Of a stretch of 64,000 nt of DNA, positions 32,561 to 43,500 are shown piece by piece (positions within the stretch are counted from its first letter, which is position 1; each line of letters begins with the position of its first letter). The notes below the pieces were generated by a model. The model made no database searches, had not been told where the DNA came from, and saw only the letters and a program-made list of their open reading frames with translations. The position numbers and the translations under genes are program-made. The stretch comes from Sanguinoderma infundibulare. Taxonomy: Eukaryota; Basidiomycota; Agaricomycetes; Polyporales; Polyporaceae. The stretch is taken from positions 2,542,001 to 2,606,000 of the forward strand of contig JAVLRN010000008.1 of the NCBI GenBank assembly GCA_032821775.1. Reading direction: 5' to 3'.

Positions 32561-32801
32561 AATCATGTACATGTAGAGCTGGTATCAACTTGCACTGCTG
32601 TTTGAAGCCTACCAGTGAGCTGGATACTGCGTGGTGTGGCCGTGGGATGTAAGACGCTTGGTGAGACACTTGGTGAGACGCAGGTGAGATGCACAGTTCA
32701 TGGGGCACAATAAGACGCGTCTCACCAGACCCCTGGAGACGGCGCTTTCATTGCGTCTCAGCGCGTCTTCTCCACCCAATTCCTCTTTCCTTCCCCCAGC
32801 T

Positions 32802-33548
32802 ATGTCTAGCGGTCGTACACATGGCCACCCACTTGACATTTCCAGTGATAAGCAAGAGCGAAGGCGATTGCTCCGTCAAGCCCGCAACCAAAAATATCGC
32901 CAGAAGATAAAGGCTCGGTGAGTCACTCCCTTAATTTCGGCCCCCCGGCTGGTTACAGAATATTCGTGCAGGGAGCAACATTCTCAAACAGTACCCAGCG
33001 TTGCTTCGTCAAGCAATGCTTTGACAAAGCCTACTGAAGACAAGTCGTGCAGCCCGAATCCATCCCCTACTTTTGTTGATACATCCTTTCTTTTCGGTGG
33101 GCGACCTCAGTAAGCTGGTTTATTCTTCACAGCGGCGCGTTGCTAATAGTTCACTTCAAACAGGCAGGAGGGCCCATTCAATCTGCCTCATGGGCCTGCT
33201 GTTGACCCCGAGTTCATCGCAGAATTGCGCCTGCTCAACAGTGCCCTTCAGGCGTGGGGTTTTCGCTCCTTGGATCAGCTGCGGGAAGATATTCAGCGCG
33301 ACTTTGCGGCGCTGCGTCAGGCTTCTCCCGAAGATATAGCATGTTTTATTCAGCGGCAAGGTGAATGGGTATCACACGGTGATGCCATTCTCACCAGGTT
33401 TGAAGCACTATTGGTGGGGGAGATATTCGAACACCTTTCACTGGAGGTTATTTCACATGTCTGGCAGGAAACGATGTCCATTACATATAATATCTTGTAC
33501 GCAATGGCTGCGGTGGAGGCGCGCCTTGATGCATTCACTACTATCTAA
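32802..33548 (+). CDS. Small basic-region protein (bZIP-like N-terminus), KDZ cargo
   Basis: Three exons (32802-32917, 32972-33103 or so, then from about 33161 to 33548) join in frame. The N-terminus has KQERRRLLRQARNQKYRQKI, which resembles the basic region of fungal bZIP factors. No clear leucine zipper follows. The C-terminal part is helical: FIAELRLLNSALQAWGFRSL, LREDIQRDFAALRQA, LLVGEIFEHLSLEVISHVWQ and a final AAVEARLDAFTTI. A DNA-binding role is inference. It is co-directional with and just downstream of TET/JBP. Confidence 0.55.
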
Positions 33549-33657
33549 ATTCAGAGACTCGGATCAAAGGCGTGTTCATGAACTGGGTGCATGGTATTAG
33601 ACAACGCGCATCTTTACATACACAGGCACATAGAGACTGATACAACAGTATGCGCTA

Positions 33658-34827
33658 TCAGATTTCCTCCAGCTCAGGCTCATCCTCATCCACCACGAGG
33701 ACGGGCACGCCAACTCTCCCATTCATGTACTGCTGGACAAAGTACAGGCACGCCACCTTGAACGAGGTGAAACGGACGATTTTCATCGCCGGGTTGGAGC
33801 CAGCGGCCTGGAGCGCAATCTCGCTGACAAGAAACATGAGCTTAGCCAACTATAGAGTGGAGAATAAAGGACTTACGTCTCCAGGTACACGCCAGGATGG
33901 TCGCCCCGCACGACGACAAATACAGGATCATGGCGCTGCCTCCTTGTGGTGCTGGCCCTGTCAAGAACCCCATGCATAGCCGAGGAACGCCCTGCGCTCG
34001 CGTTCCTGGGCACAGAGCCCATCGCCGCCCTGCCCGACAAACTGCCCCCACTAGCGAGGAGCTCAGTGAGGCGTAGGTACTCGCAATCGACAATACTGTA
34101 CCTTTCCCCGAAGGACAGGTCTTCCATGGCCGAGACGATGGTGCGGGGCGTCGCAATGGTGCGGGGCGTGAGAGTGCCAGATGATACCCAGGAGTCGGTG
34201 TCGATGATGGAGGTGGAGGATGCCGATGATGGCGAGCGTGGGGCGTGAGCGTAATCTTGGTAGCCGCCGTCCTTGCAGAGGTGGACGTCGCGCCAGTCCT
34301 CCAAGGATACCATGACTTGGACGGGCGGTGCCTGAGTGGCATGCTCGAGCTTGTCAGGAAGCGCAAGCTCCTCGTCCGCCTCCTTGTCGCCACCAACAGA
34401 TTGGTCATCCCGAGAGTTGCGGGGGGCAAGGCCCGGGGTGCGCATAGCATGGCGCGGGGCTGGCGGCGTCCCCCACCCGGCATTGCACCCTGTTGGACCA
34501 TGCTCCCAGGCAGCCTGCGCATTCTCCAACCCGATGAAGGCCTTGAACGCCGCGCCACTGTACCCACAGACCATGGCACTGGCAAGGCCCCTGTGCCAAA
34601 CAGGTGAGATCTCAGACGCATGACACTGAAGCTGACACGCACCAGTTGTGGAAAAGCCCAACAGCGCGGCCGACCCAGACATCGTAGAGCTTCCGCTTGT
34701 TGGGGGGAGTCCTGGGGTCTTCAGGCAGGTCAGCGGGGACCACTCTGTTTTGGCTGTCGAGCTTGGGGGTGAGGCCGAGGGATGCGGCTGTAGAGTCCCA
34801 GTCACGGCAAAGGTGTGCGGCGACCAT
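33658..34827 (-). CDS. Protein with RNase H1 N-terminal (viroplasmin)-like segments
   Basis: From ATG at 34827 the minus strand reads an N-terminal segment, then KLYDVWVGRAVGLFHNW. After a short intron it continues MVCGYSGAAFKAFIGLENAQ. The W-x-GR-x-x-G-x(3)-W ... GYxGAxxKxF pattern is that of the RNase H1 N-terminal/caulimovirus VI-like domain, which binds nucleic-acid hybrids. After a polar linker (RSPSSASSTSIIDTDSW) a second partial unit appears: PVFVVVRGDHPGVYLE, an intron, then VRFTSFKVACLYFVQQYMNG and the stop at 33658. The arrangement as two units is inference. No RNase H catalytic domain is present. It lies divergent from the gene at 35020. Confidence 0.55.
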
Positions 34828-35019
34828 TGATAGTAGGGCAGGTGGGAGGGGTGGGGAGCCTGAGCGTGGGAGCGATAGCAAGGCGTCGGATACATACCGA
34901 ACAGCGCGCCTGTTGGGGTGGGTCTCGTGCTCGGCTCATGGTTACAGCTGCGCACGTGCACGGGGCCGCCCAAAATTGAACAACTCCCCGAGCCCAACGT
35001 GTGATGGGTACACACGACC

Positions 35020-38000
35020 ATGGCTTCGAACCTCGACCTAGAAATTCTTGATGCAACATACCCGACCTCTGCAAAAATGTCCAAGGTGGCTTCAGCTCGA
35101 TGCAAGGGCAAGAGGCAGCTGAAGGGCGGTAAAGCTGGGCACCCTACCATCTTTACCCCACAGCGACACACCTTTCTGGGCACGTACCTCGAGGCCTTCA
35201 CCGAGATTCAGGGCAAACCGTGCACCACTCAGAATGACTTTTGGGACCACGTCTTCGCTGAGTATTGGGCGGAGTTTCCATGGCACCTTCCATTCGACAA
35301 GGATCCCGACCCCGATGTGGAGCTTGAAGAGCCTGAGCTCGACGGCGAAGGGCTGGAGAGAAAAGGAAAAATAATAAAGACAACGGAAGATGTGAGTGCA
35401 CCTCTCTTTGACCTCAAGAGACACATTATTTACCTGAATGCTCTCCAGCGCATACGCGCGCACCTCCGCTATCGCCGCAGCACCTTGAAGCACACTCACA
35501 AGGACCCTTGGACAGGGATCCTACACGACCTGTTTGACCAAGTTGCTCCCCCGCCTGTCCCCCGCACAATGTCCCTTGGGCAGCTGTACATGAGCACGTA
35601 CAAATCTGCTGTAGATGAAGAGTTTGAGAGGCGGTGGCCTGGCGCGGGGCTCCCAGATACTCACAAAATCGCCTTCCATTGCACCATCACCAACGAACTC
35701 GTTTCGAATGCTCCGCAAGACGTCGTGGAGGGACTTCAGGCGCAGTTGAAAGAGATGTCCACGGCAGTGAACACGCAGGAGGGAACTGAGACCGAGGTAT
35801 CTCTGACTGTGCAAGAGGAGTAAGTTTGGCATCACTAAATGCTAGGTTGGGACTTACGCGGTAGACAGGGCCCGTGAAAGCATGGCGCGCGTGATGCAGC
35901 CGATGCTGGACTTCTTGAGGAAGAAGACAGGCTTCTACTTGACACTGATCACTGGGATCCCCAATGAAGAGGGGCCGCGCGAGTTCCAGCTGAAAATGTA
36001 AGAGAATGCCTTACTCCAATGACACGCCTGACCTCAATGCTATAAAGAGTCTCCGCGGGCAAGACAGGCGGGAACGTTCCGCTACCTTGGCACCTGGTGG
36101 AAGGCGAGCTTTTCAAGACGAACATTATGGGGTCATTTACAAGGTTCCTGTCACAGACCTCTGGTCAGTACTTTTGTATCCACGTTGACGTCCAACGTCG
36201 CTGACACTTACACAGAATTCGCTGCCCGAGAGGAGAAGCTGGGGCGAGCACCAACTGCTAACCTGGGAGCTCGTGGCGGCTCACTCCCCAGTACCCCGTC
36301 ACGGTTGAACCCTGTAGCTCGCGTACGCTCAGACCTCCTCACCCTGCCGACCAGCACTACATTGACTCCCACTTTAACTGCCCTCGACACCCCTTCGAAA
36401 AACCCCTCCCCAATCATCTCCACTCCGACACTGCCGGCCCAACACACCATGAGCGCTGCGTGCAAAGGGAAGGAGCCGGCCGCACGCAAAGGGAAGGAGC
36501 CAGCCACGCGCAAAGGGAAGGAGCCGGCCGCGCGCAAAGGGAAGGAGCCAGCCGCGCGCAAAGGGAAGGAGCCAGCCACGAGTAAGCAGCCTCGAAAGGG
36601 CGGGCATCATAGGCTCCCTGCAGACAAGTCAGATAGTGGGGAAGAGTCAGGTGCGGAAGAGGAAGAGCTTGCCAAAGTCTTTGAGGACGGAGGTGGGCAG
36701 GATGAGGACGAGGACATGGAGGACGAGGACGTGGAGGACGAGGGCATGCAGGGTGAGGACATGGAGGACGAGGACATGCGGGACGAGGACGTGGAGGACG
36801 AGGACGTGCAGGACGAGGATGAAGATGAGGACCTTCTTGCTGGAGGAGGGGTGCCAGCGGGCGCGGTCATACCTGCGTTGGAGGAGCTTACCTTGCACGA
36901 CGCGGTTCGCGAGTTCCTCCAGAGACTGAGTCCCACCATGCGCCGACAGCAGCTCTATGTCTACAGTATTTCGACCGAGTACGAGCGGAGGGCATTTACT
37001 GGGCGGATTGTCTCCCAGGTGCTCCTCCGCAGCCTCAACATCAACACCCAACCCACGGGCCCAGCCACCACAGGCGCCAAGCATGGAAATGCCACGTGCG
37101 CTTCGTCGTCCTCTGCTCCTCCGCGCCGCTCTGCAAGGCTGAAAGACACAACCACCATGCCGCCCACAGCATCTTCTGCCTCCCCTGCCTTGTCTTCCTC
37201 TCAGCCTCTGCCGCTTGATTCTACACCCCAGTCGCCCACCGCTGACATTGCACTGCCTGCCGACTCAGTTGCCGTGGAAGTGCCGCTCGAATCGACTCAG
37301 CGCAGGAGCTCCACTCCGCCTCAAGACGCACCTGTCCTTGGGCCATCCACGCACTCCGAAGGGTCTCCCCCTTTGCCGTCTCCCGCAACCATCCCGTCAA
37401 CAGATGTCCCTACTTCTCAAACTCTGCCGGTCGTGTCGCAGCCTGCACAACAGCCCGCGGCCCCTATTCAACTGGACTTCACATCAACGAACACGTCGGG
37501 TACGTCCGCGATTATTCTAAATGAGGAGGGGTGGCCGCAGTGGGTACATGAAACGTTCAATTGGATGGATGGGAAGCGGCTGCAGCTGGGGCCGGACTTC
37601 GCATCGGCGGCGGAGTGGTGGACGGTCGTTGAGCGGTCCTACAACTGGGAAAGCTCTGTGAGTACACCACAATCGTGTCCTCCAATTCTTTACACTAACA
37701 TACCATACAGTCGAAAGGCTATGGTACACAGAATCGTCCAGAGCAGATAGTGGACTGGCTACGCGTCCTCCGTGCGGACGTCACGAAAATCCCGAAGATC
37801 GAGGACGTCGCGGAGTATGCTGAGGAGTGGGTAAGCTGGTGGGCGTCCATTCAGCCTGAATGGCGTGAATGTAATGGCGATCTCCCTGTCATCAGGGGAC
37901 AGGGAGACTGGGATGTGCTCAAGAGGCCAGGTAAGAACGGGCTTCGTATTGTGCTGCTCTCCCTTGCGTGGTGGGGCCTTAAAGTGGCGGATTCCACGTG

Positions 38001-38215
38001 CAATGACTACAACGCCCCAATGCATGAGAAATGGGCCAATGCTGCGAAGGACACGGCGTGGGTGTGCAGTCAGATGGCAGCTTGGGTGGGCCGGTGAGTA
38101 TTCTGACCCTCTGTACATGTTCAATGCCCTGAAAGGAACTTATATTTACAGAAAGCGTGTTCGAGAGGACGCAGAAGAAACCCCTCAACCCGCGAAGCGA
38201 GGTCGCCGCAAGTAA
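35020..38215 (+). CDS. Large acidic-repeat protein, KDZ cargo, function unknown
   Basis: Multi-exon gene. Exon 1 from 35020 (MASNLDLEILDATYPTSAKM) has TPQRHTFLGTYLEAF, FWDHVFAEYWAEFPWHLPF and LNALQRIRAHLRYRR. Short exons follow (RVMQPMLDFLRKKTGFY; GKTGGNVPLPWHLVEGELF). A long exon (about 36216-37657) carries five KGKEPAAR repeats, an acidic EDEDMEDEDVEDE run and a Pro/Ser linker. It ends WPQWVHETFNWMDGKRLQ and WWTVVERSYNW. The last exons read IVDWLRVLRADVTKIPKIED, VSWWASIQPEWRECNG and a basic end KRVREDAEETPQPAKRGRRK. I know of similar uncharacterised basidiomycete proteins but no function. All recognised exons are open, which suggests the cargo is newer or under selection. Confidence 0.6.
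36462..36580. repeat. 24-bp coding tandem repeat (KGKEPAAR)
   Basis: Five units of AAAGGGAAGGAGCCRGCCRC plus four bases, in frame, giving KGKEPA(A/T)RK-type octapeptides. A second in-frame repeat of GAGGACGAGGAC type follows at about 36703-36835 and encodes the acidic run. Confidence 0.9.
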
Positions 38216-38648
38216 CGCCCGCCTTGCAGATGGTATTCAGGGCTCACCTCTCTCACGAATGTATATCCTGTTTTCATGCCGCTCCTTATATGACCCCCTG
38301 CGTTCCTGCTTGAAGCTCTCATCTCTCCCAGTTGCTCACCTGCATATATCACTCCCCCCCCCTGTATCGCCCTGCTTCATTACAATAGTGCATGTAGTTA
38401 ATGATATACACCCCTCTGTGTGCCTATAGTGGAAGGCGCGAGGCGCATGCATGCTCCGTGCACTCCCCGCCTATTGCATTTGAGCAGTCCAGTGCACATT
38501 TTGAGTATACATTTTGTGCGCGCACCCCAGCACACACTCTCCACCAACTGCTCCCCATGCATGCAATCATGGGCCTCGTGGGCACCCTGTGGTACACACT
38601 TCCCCACGCACTGCCCCATGCATGGCCCGCACGCGTGCATCCCAGGCA
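38216..38648. other. KDZ subterminal region, no gene
   Basis: Between the last cargo stop and the right TIR no gene is supported. The 100 bases next to the TIR keep a GCATGG/CACGCA-rich texture that resembles a degraded continuation of the repeat. Confidence 0.4.
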
Positions 38649-38999
38649 CGACCATCACGCACACCCCGCCCGCGCATGGCCTGCGCTTGTGCATCTGGCG
38701 CGCGACCATCATGCGCACCCTGCCCACATTCAAAAAGCGCGCATCCCGCTGTGCAGTCCTAATTTGGAAACCATATCAGGTGGTAGTGCGGTATGATAAG
38801 GGGAGGTGCGCTGCAATCAGCCCGAGATCAGCATCTACCGCTTTAGGAAGGCTGCCGAGAAGCCGCCGGGGGGCCAGATATCCGAGCGGAGGCACCGGTG
38901 ATGCCTCGGAGGTGTTCTGATACATCACCAAATTAGCCGTCTCCTGTTGTAAAACGCTCCTGGGAGTTAGCCAGACTATGATACATCAGAACTACAACA
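38649..38999. repeat. KDZ right terminal inverted repeat
   Basis: 351 bp, inverse complement of 10102-10452. The outer end CATCAGAACTACAACA abuts the PRI1 sequence GCAGCTGCGAGCTTAG at 39000. Confidence 0.9.
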
Positions 39000-40286
39000 G
39001 CAGCTGCGAGCTTAGTGAGCTCGCGGAGAAGCTGCTGGACCGTTGGCACTTTCTCCGGGTCAAATTTGACAATCATGTGCGGGTCGACGGGGACGCAGAC
39101 CCGCCCTGTCTTGGGATGGATGCAGAAGGGCGCCTTGAGCAAGTGGTTCTGGTGCTTCGAGACTTCGGCATCGAGGCAGGGGCATGTGTACTGCAGAATG
39201 ATGTCCTGCAGTGCGTCCTTCCCCTAGAGGTAATGTGAATAATGGGTACCCTACTTCACAATGCTTCTTTGGGTGGGACGTACTGATAAAGCGCCCTGGC
39301 GGGACTTGGACGACGTCGCGCTTGTCAATCTCATTGACCAAGTCCTGCCACCTATCCTCCGACGACCGCTTAGGGCCCATCTTTCCACCGCTCTTGCAGG
39401 TTTGCCTTGACCTGGTTGTCCGGGATGAGATGCAGCAGCGCTTGCCAGCCCACCTCCTCCGCAAACACGTCCTGGTCTCCAAGAATGAGCTCATGGCATA
39501 CTGGTTCGAGCACATTGCCTAAGACTCCTCTCAGGAGAGGCATACACAACAACAAGAGAGGACTCACTTGATACTGGGGGGGCAATTTCCCGCTTCCCCC
39601 TCGCACGTTCACCTTCTTATGCATCTCCTTCCCGCCCTGGATCACTGTCATCCACCCCACCAATGCCTTCCTCTGGTCGTCCATCAGCTCAGCCTCCCTA
39701 TCACTGACCCACAAGTGGATCCCTCGGCGGCCAGAGTAGACCTGGTGGAGGTGGTGGTAGCCAAACTGGTTGTGGATGGCACGGTCGAGGGCGCAGATGG
39801 CGGCAGAGATGAACCCCCAGCAGCGGCAGCAGATGTCGGCGCAGGAGCAGCATGTACGGATAAGGTCATAGTCGGTCATGTCAATGTCGAACACGAGCTC
39901 GCGGAGCTGAGGGGAGGAGGCGGTGGGGTGGACAGTCTTCTTGTTTTGTGGCTGCGTCCCCACTGCTTCACACCGGAGGGATATAGTAATGGTGAACGGG
40001 GGAGGGGCCATACTCGTGCGCTGTAGACGGGGCCGATCTCGACATGGGTGGGATTATACATGCAGAGTTGCTTCTTGAGCTCCTCGGCGTTCGCGAACGA
40101 GTTGTACCGCAGATAAACATCTCCCTGGAGCATAAACGCAAACTCGCAGTGGGTGAACATCTTGGTAGGTCCGTGCTTGTGGTTGAACCAGGAGAAGATG
40201 GATTTGAAGGGATACAGTCGATGGTAGAAGGCGAGCATGATCTCAGGGGTGACAGGCTCGACTTCCCGCCTGTTGCTGGTAGCCAT
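39000..40286 (-). pseudogene. PRI1: PRI1 DNA primase small subunit, severed 5' part
   Basis: PRI1 synthesises RNA primers within DNA polymerase alpha-primase. Minus exons: 40286-40014, 39951-39568, a middle exon (about 39521-39290) and 39223 to the KDZ border. Seen: YPFKSIFSWFNHKHGP, GDVYLRYNSFANAEELKK, the catalytic VFDIDMTDYD, the zinc-type cysteines RTCCSCADICCRCWGF and the SGRRGIHLWVSD motif. The last exon reads HLLKAPFCIHPKTGRVCVPV and PEKVPTVQQLLREL. The middle exon needs two frame changes (LILGDQDVFAEEVGWQALLH against KRSSEDRWQDLVNEI), so decay has begun. The gene is cut after LTKLAA by the KDZ element. A second functional copy must exist elsewhere, or on the other nucleus, if the cell depends on it. 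Confidence 0.85.
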
Positions 40287-40548
40287 TTCATTGATTAACC
40301 GAGGAGGTAAGTAGAGTGAGAGGACGAGTGTGGAGGACGAGGTTGGGTAGATAGCTGTTGGGTGAATAGTGAGTGCAATGCCAAGACTGGCAGTGGCACC
40401 ATCACGCCGGCCACTTGCAGTACCGAATTTGGGGTATCCCGCACGGGGGACAGACGCACAGTCGTCTCTCCCCCTTGTCCTTGTCCCCATCCCTCTACCA
40501 TATACCTCCCACACCATAATGCTATTTGTATTCCCCGGATAATCCGTC

Positions 40549-43500
40549 ATGTCTTCAGAACCGCCATCCCCTGTCCAATCCCGTCTACAGCTTCCTTCAT
40601 ACCCATCTCAAGCTAATGACAATTCACGCTCTCGTCTGCATTCCCGAGACTCTCTGTCCGACTCTCTGGCCTCTTCTCATTATGACTATGCTCATTCGGG
40701 CGTGCAAATCTCATATCCCTCTTCATGGAACTCAAACTTGGACTTTTCGAGCCGTCCCTTGCATCTGCATGAGACGGCTGCTGCCATTGCTCCTGGCGAC
40801 CACCATTCTTATCATCATCGCGAGCACCTAGCAAGCTATGGAGGGCCTCCGCCAATGTCCTACCAACGAATGGTAAGTCCCTTTAACACTTGTAGTGCAC
40901 TCATGCTCAGCACGACCTAGAATTCTCCAGTTTCTGCACCACCATATCCGCATCCCCATGCCTCGCAATCATCCAAGCCTCGACCCTCGGAGATGGAGCT
41001 TTATGTTTGCATTGACCTGTTGGAAAAGGAAATGGCTAAGCTTCGGTAAGATCTCAACATACTTTCCGTGTGCCTTGGCAAAGTCGAATATGCGTGTAGC
41101 ATGGATGTTCTGGAGTTAGGCGTTCATATGGAGCATATTCGGTACGTTGTCATACTATTCATTGTCAATTCATTTTATACACTCAATTGTGCTGTGCTTC
41201 CAGGAAAGACAGTTATGCTGATGCGCACCCGACGCTTTCATTCGCAGAAGTCGGCGCAACTACCCCTTTCAGACAGCGACTGTGACTTCGCACCACGCGA
41301 TGTTGTGGGAGTTCCCGAGTCGCCGACGGCATCGGCGGTCGCGCGACGCACCGACCCTTTGGCACGAGGCAAAGGCCTAGAACATTGGCGATCTCCGTCA
41401 CTGGTGTGAAGCTCCCGATCGGCCCGAACTGGCGACTACAGCGACCTGGCCCGCCCGTTTGCGCCTCGCGTGTGGCAGCGTAGCGGCGGGCCACAAGTTA
41501 AGTCGTTCAGCATCTTTACAGTCGCGTCGCGCGACGGTCTGCGAGTCGTCTCTCACTAGTTGGTCTTGGTGACAGGTATTAGTCACGACCCCCGACTGCG
41601 ATCGCCGACGACCAGCGACATCGCGCGACCATGCGACGACAAGGCGAGCCGACCCCAAGTCGCACGACCTGTCGCGGCCTTGTGACAGTCGCTGATGTTC
41701 CGATGGGTTTCCGACATGGGTTGTCATGGGCGCTCATCGCTGCGAGGCAGGCTAGACTATAGTTGTTGCGCGTAGTTACAGGCTCGATGTACTTAACCCA
41801 GTTGACGGCTGTTTGGGCACACAATCTTGGATCCTCCCACCTTTCACCTCTCATTTCTCCGGCGAGCGACCGCGGCTCGACATCGTCCTCCTCTGGGTAT
41901 AGCTAGCGACTGCGATTGTGACTTGCGACAGTGACAGTGACCCCCGACTGCGACCTTGCGACAGCGACTCGTCGTGCGACTTATACTGCAACTTTCGTCC
42001 TCCAGCTTCGTTCGACGTTTCTCCCCTCTCCCTGGCACTTGTTGCGATCGCGACCAAAGGGAACTCGAGACCGTACTCGCCCTCCACACCGGCGACGTCG
42101 CTCTGACCTCGCCTCCCTCAGCCCTTGGTCGTCCCGACTGTCCACAGGCCCTGGGATAGTGTATCAACGCCAATGCCAGAAATGCTCAATCCTCGTCCTC
42201 TACAGTGGAGCGGCCATTTGAACAGCAAGACCGGTTCAGTATGTCATATCCATGTATCAAGAATCACGTCTAGTTAATAAGTGCACTGCAGCGAAGCTCC
42301 AAACTCTTAATACACAATCCCTCAAGCCTACAAGAGCTCTCATCGCTGGTGAAGAGCGTGGTGAAGTTCATTTCCGCAGTCCGGAGGACTTTCCCAAAGT
42401 ACATTATGCTGTTCATGTTTTATTCCTCTTAACATCCCCAATCGCTGCCCTAGGTCAAATTCTGGATGGAGTCGCAATGGAGCAAACACAAGAAAGGCGA
42501 GGTAGGGTCTACCCGCATTGGCGATCCTCCTCCACAGCGTGGCAAGCACAACTCTTCTGAGGGCATCAATACAAGGGCGCGGTATGTTGAACAGGTAGAT
42601 GGAAGCATTGTCGATGGCTATTTTATAGCCAAAGCTTGTCGCTTTTGTCAAGAATTTATCAACATGTTGCGCAACGCTGGGTACCACGGAATCCACATGC
42701 CGAAGTACTGGGCTGATGTGGAATTATGTGCCCGCGAGGTCTTCAACACCGCGCTATGCACACTATTCCCTGAGTTCCAACTTGATCATGACAGTTTCAA
42801 GGCAACACTCCTGATGGAAAAGGTGTGGTACGACAAGGTGGGGTGTCACTGGGATAATGCATCCACAGCTCCGTCGGTCGACCTCGATGACGCCCATTAT
42901 ACAATTGACGGCTCTGATCCTGGTGACGCGCCAGCAACAATCAATCTGCCATCCGCCGCTGCTCGCCCTGCCAAACGGTCTTTGCCTGACGACGATTGCG
43001 GTGGGGATGTACCTCGCAAAGTGAAGTGGGTACGAAATGACACTCCTCTTGGTACGTAGTATTATTGTGTTCTCTAACATGGTATAACATTTGTTATCCT
43101 GCAGGTCCATCGCGCGAGGAGAAGGGCAAGGGCAAAGAACGTGAGCATCCCAGCTTGCGCAATCGCCTGGTATGTGTCATATGGTCACCACATTCTGGGA
43201 TGTACTTACTGCCATCTCTCCACCGGCAGATCAATAGCAGCGTGTACGTATCCTTTGTAGTGATAAGAGTATGGCTAAATTTTCTCTATATAGGACAAAT
43301 ATTGTTGGTACAAACAGATCTATACCCAAGCGCACCACAGCATCCACACCTGCTTCCGACACCATGCCCGCCACACCCGCTTCCGGGACCATGCCCGCCA
43401 CACCTGCTTCCAGGACCATGCCCACCACACCTGCTTCCGGGACCATGCTCGCCACACCCGCTTCCGAGACCATGCCTGCCACATCCCCTTCTGAGACCAT

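Larger units (their letters stand above)
10102..38999. mobile_element. KDZ transposon with 351-bp TIRs, carrying TET/JBP and cargo
   Basis: The element is bounded by matching 351-bp inverted repeats (10102-10452 and 38649-38999) that start TGTTGTAGTTCTGATG. It holds a KDZ transposase gene on the minus strand, plus a divergent TET/JBP-like dioxygenase gene. The pairing of KDZ transposons with TET/JBP genes in basidiomycetes is established knowledge. Total length is 28,898 bp; removing the nested hAT leaves about 12.8 kb. It sits inside PRI1: on one side the primase reads LLRELTKLAA and on the other it resumes with the C-terminal part. I found no clear target-site duplication, so it was lost, is very short, or the ends lie a few bases off. 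Other cargo: a bZIP-like gene, an RNase H1-N-like gene and an acidic-repeat gene. Confidence 0.85.
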
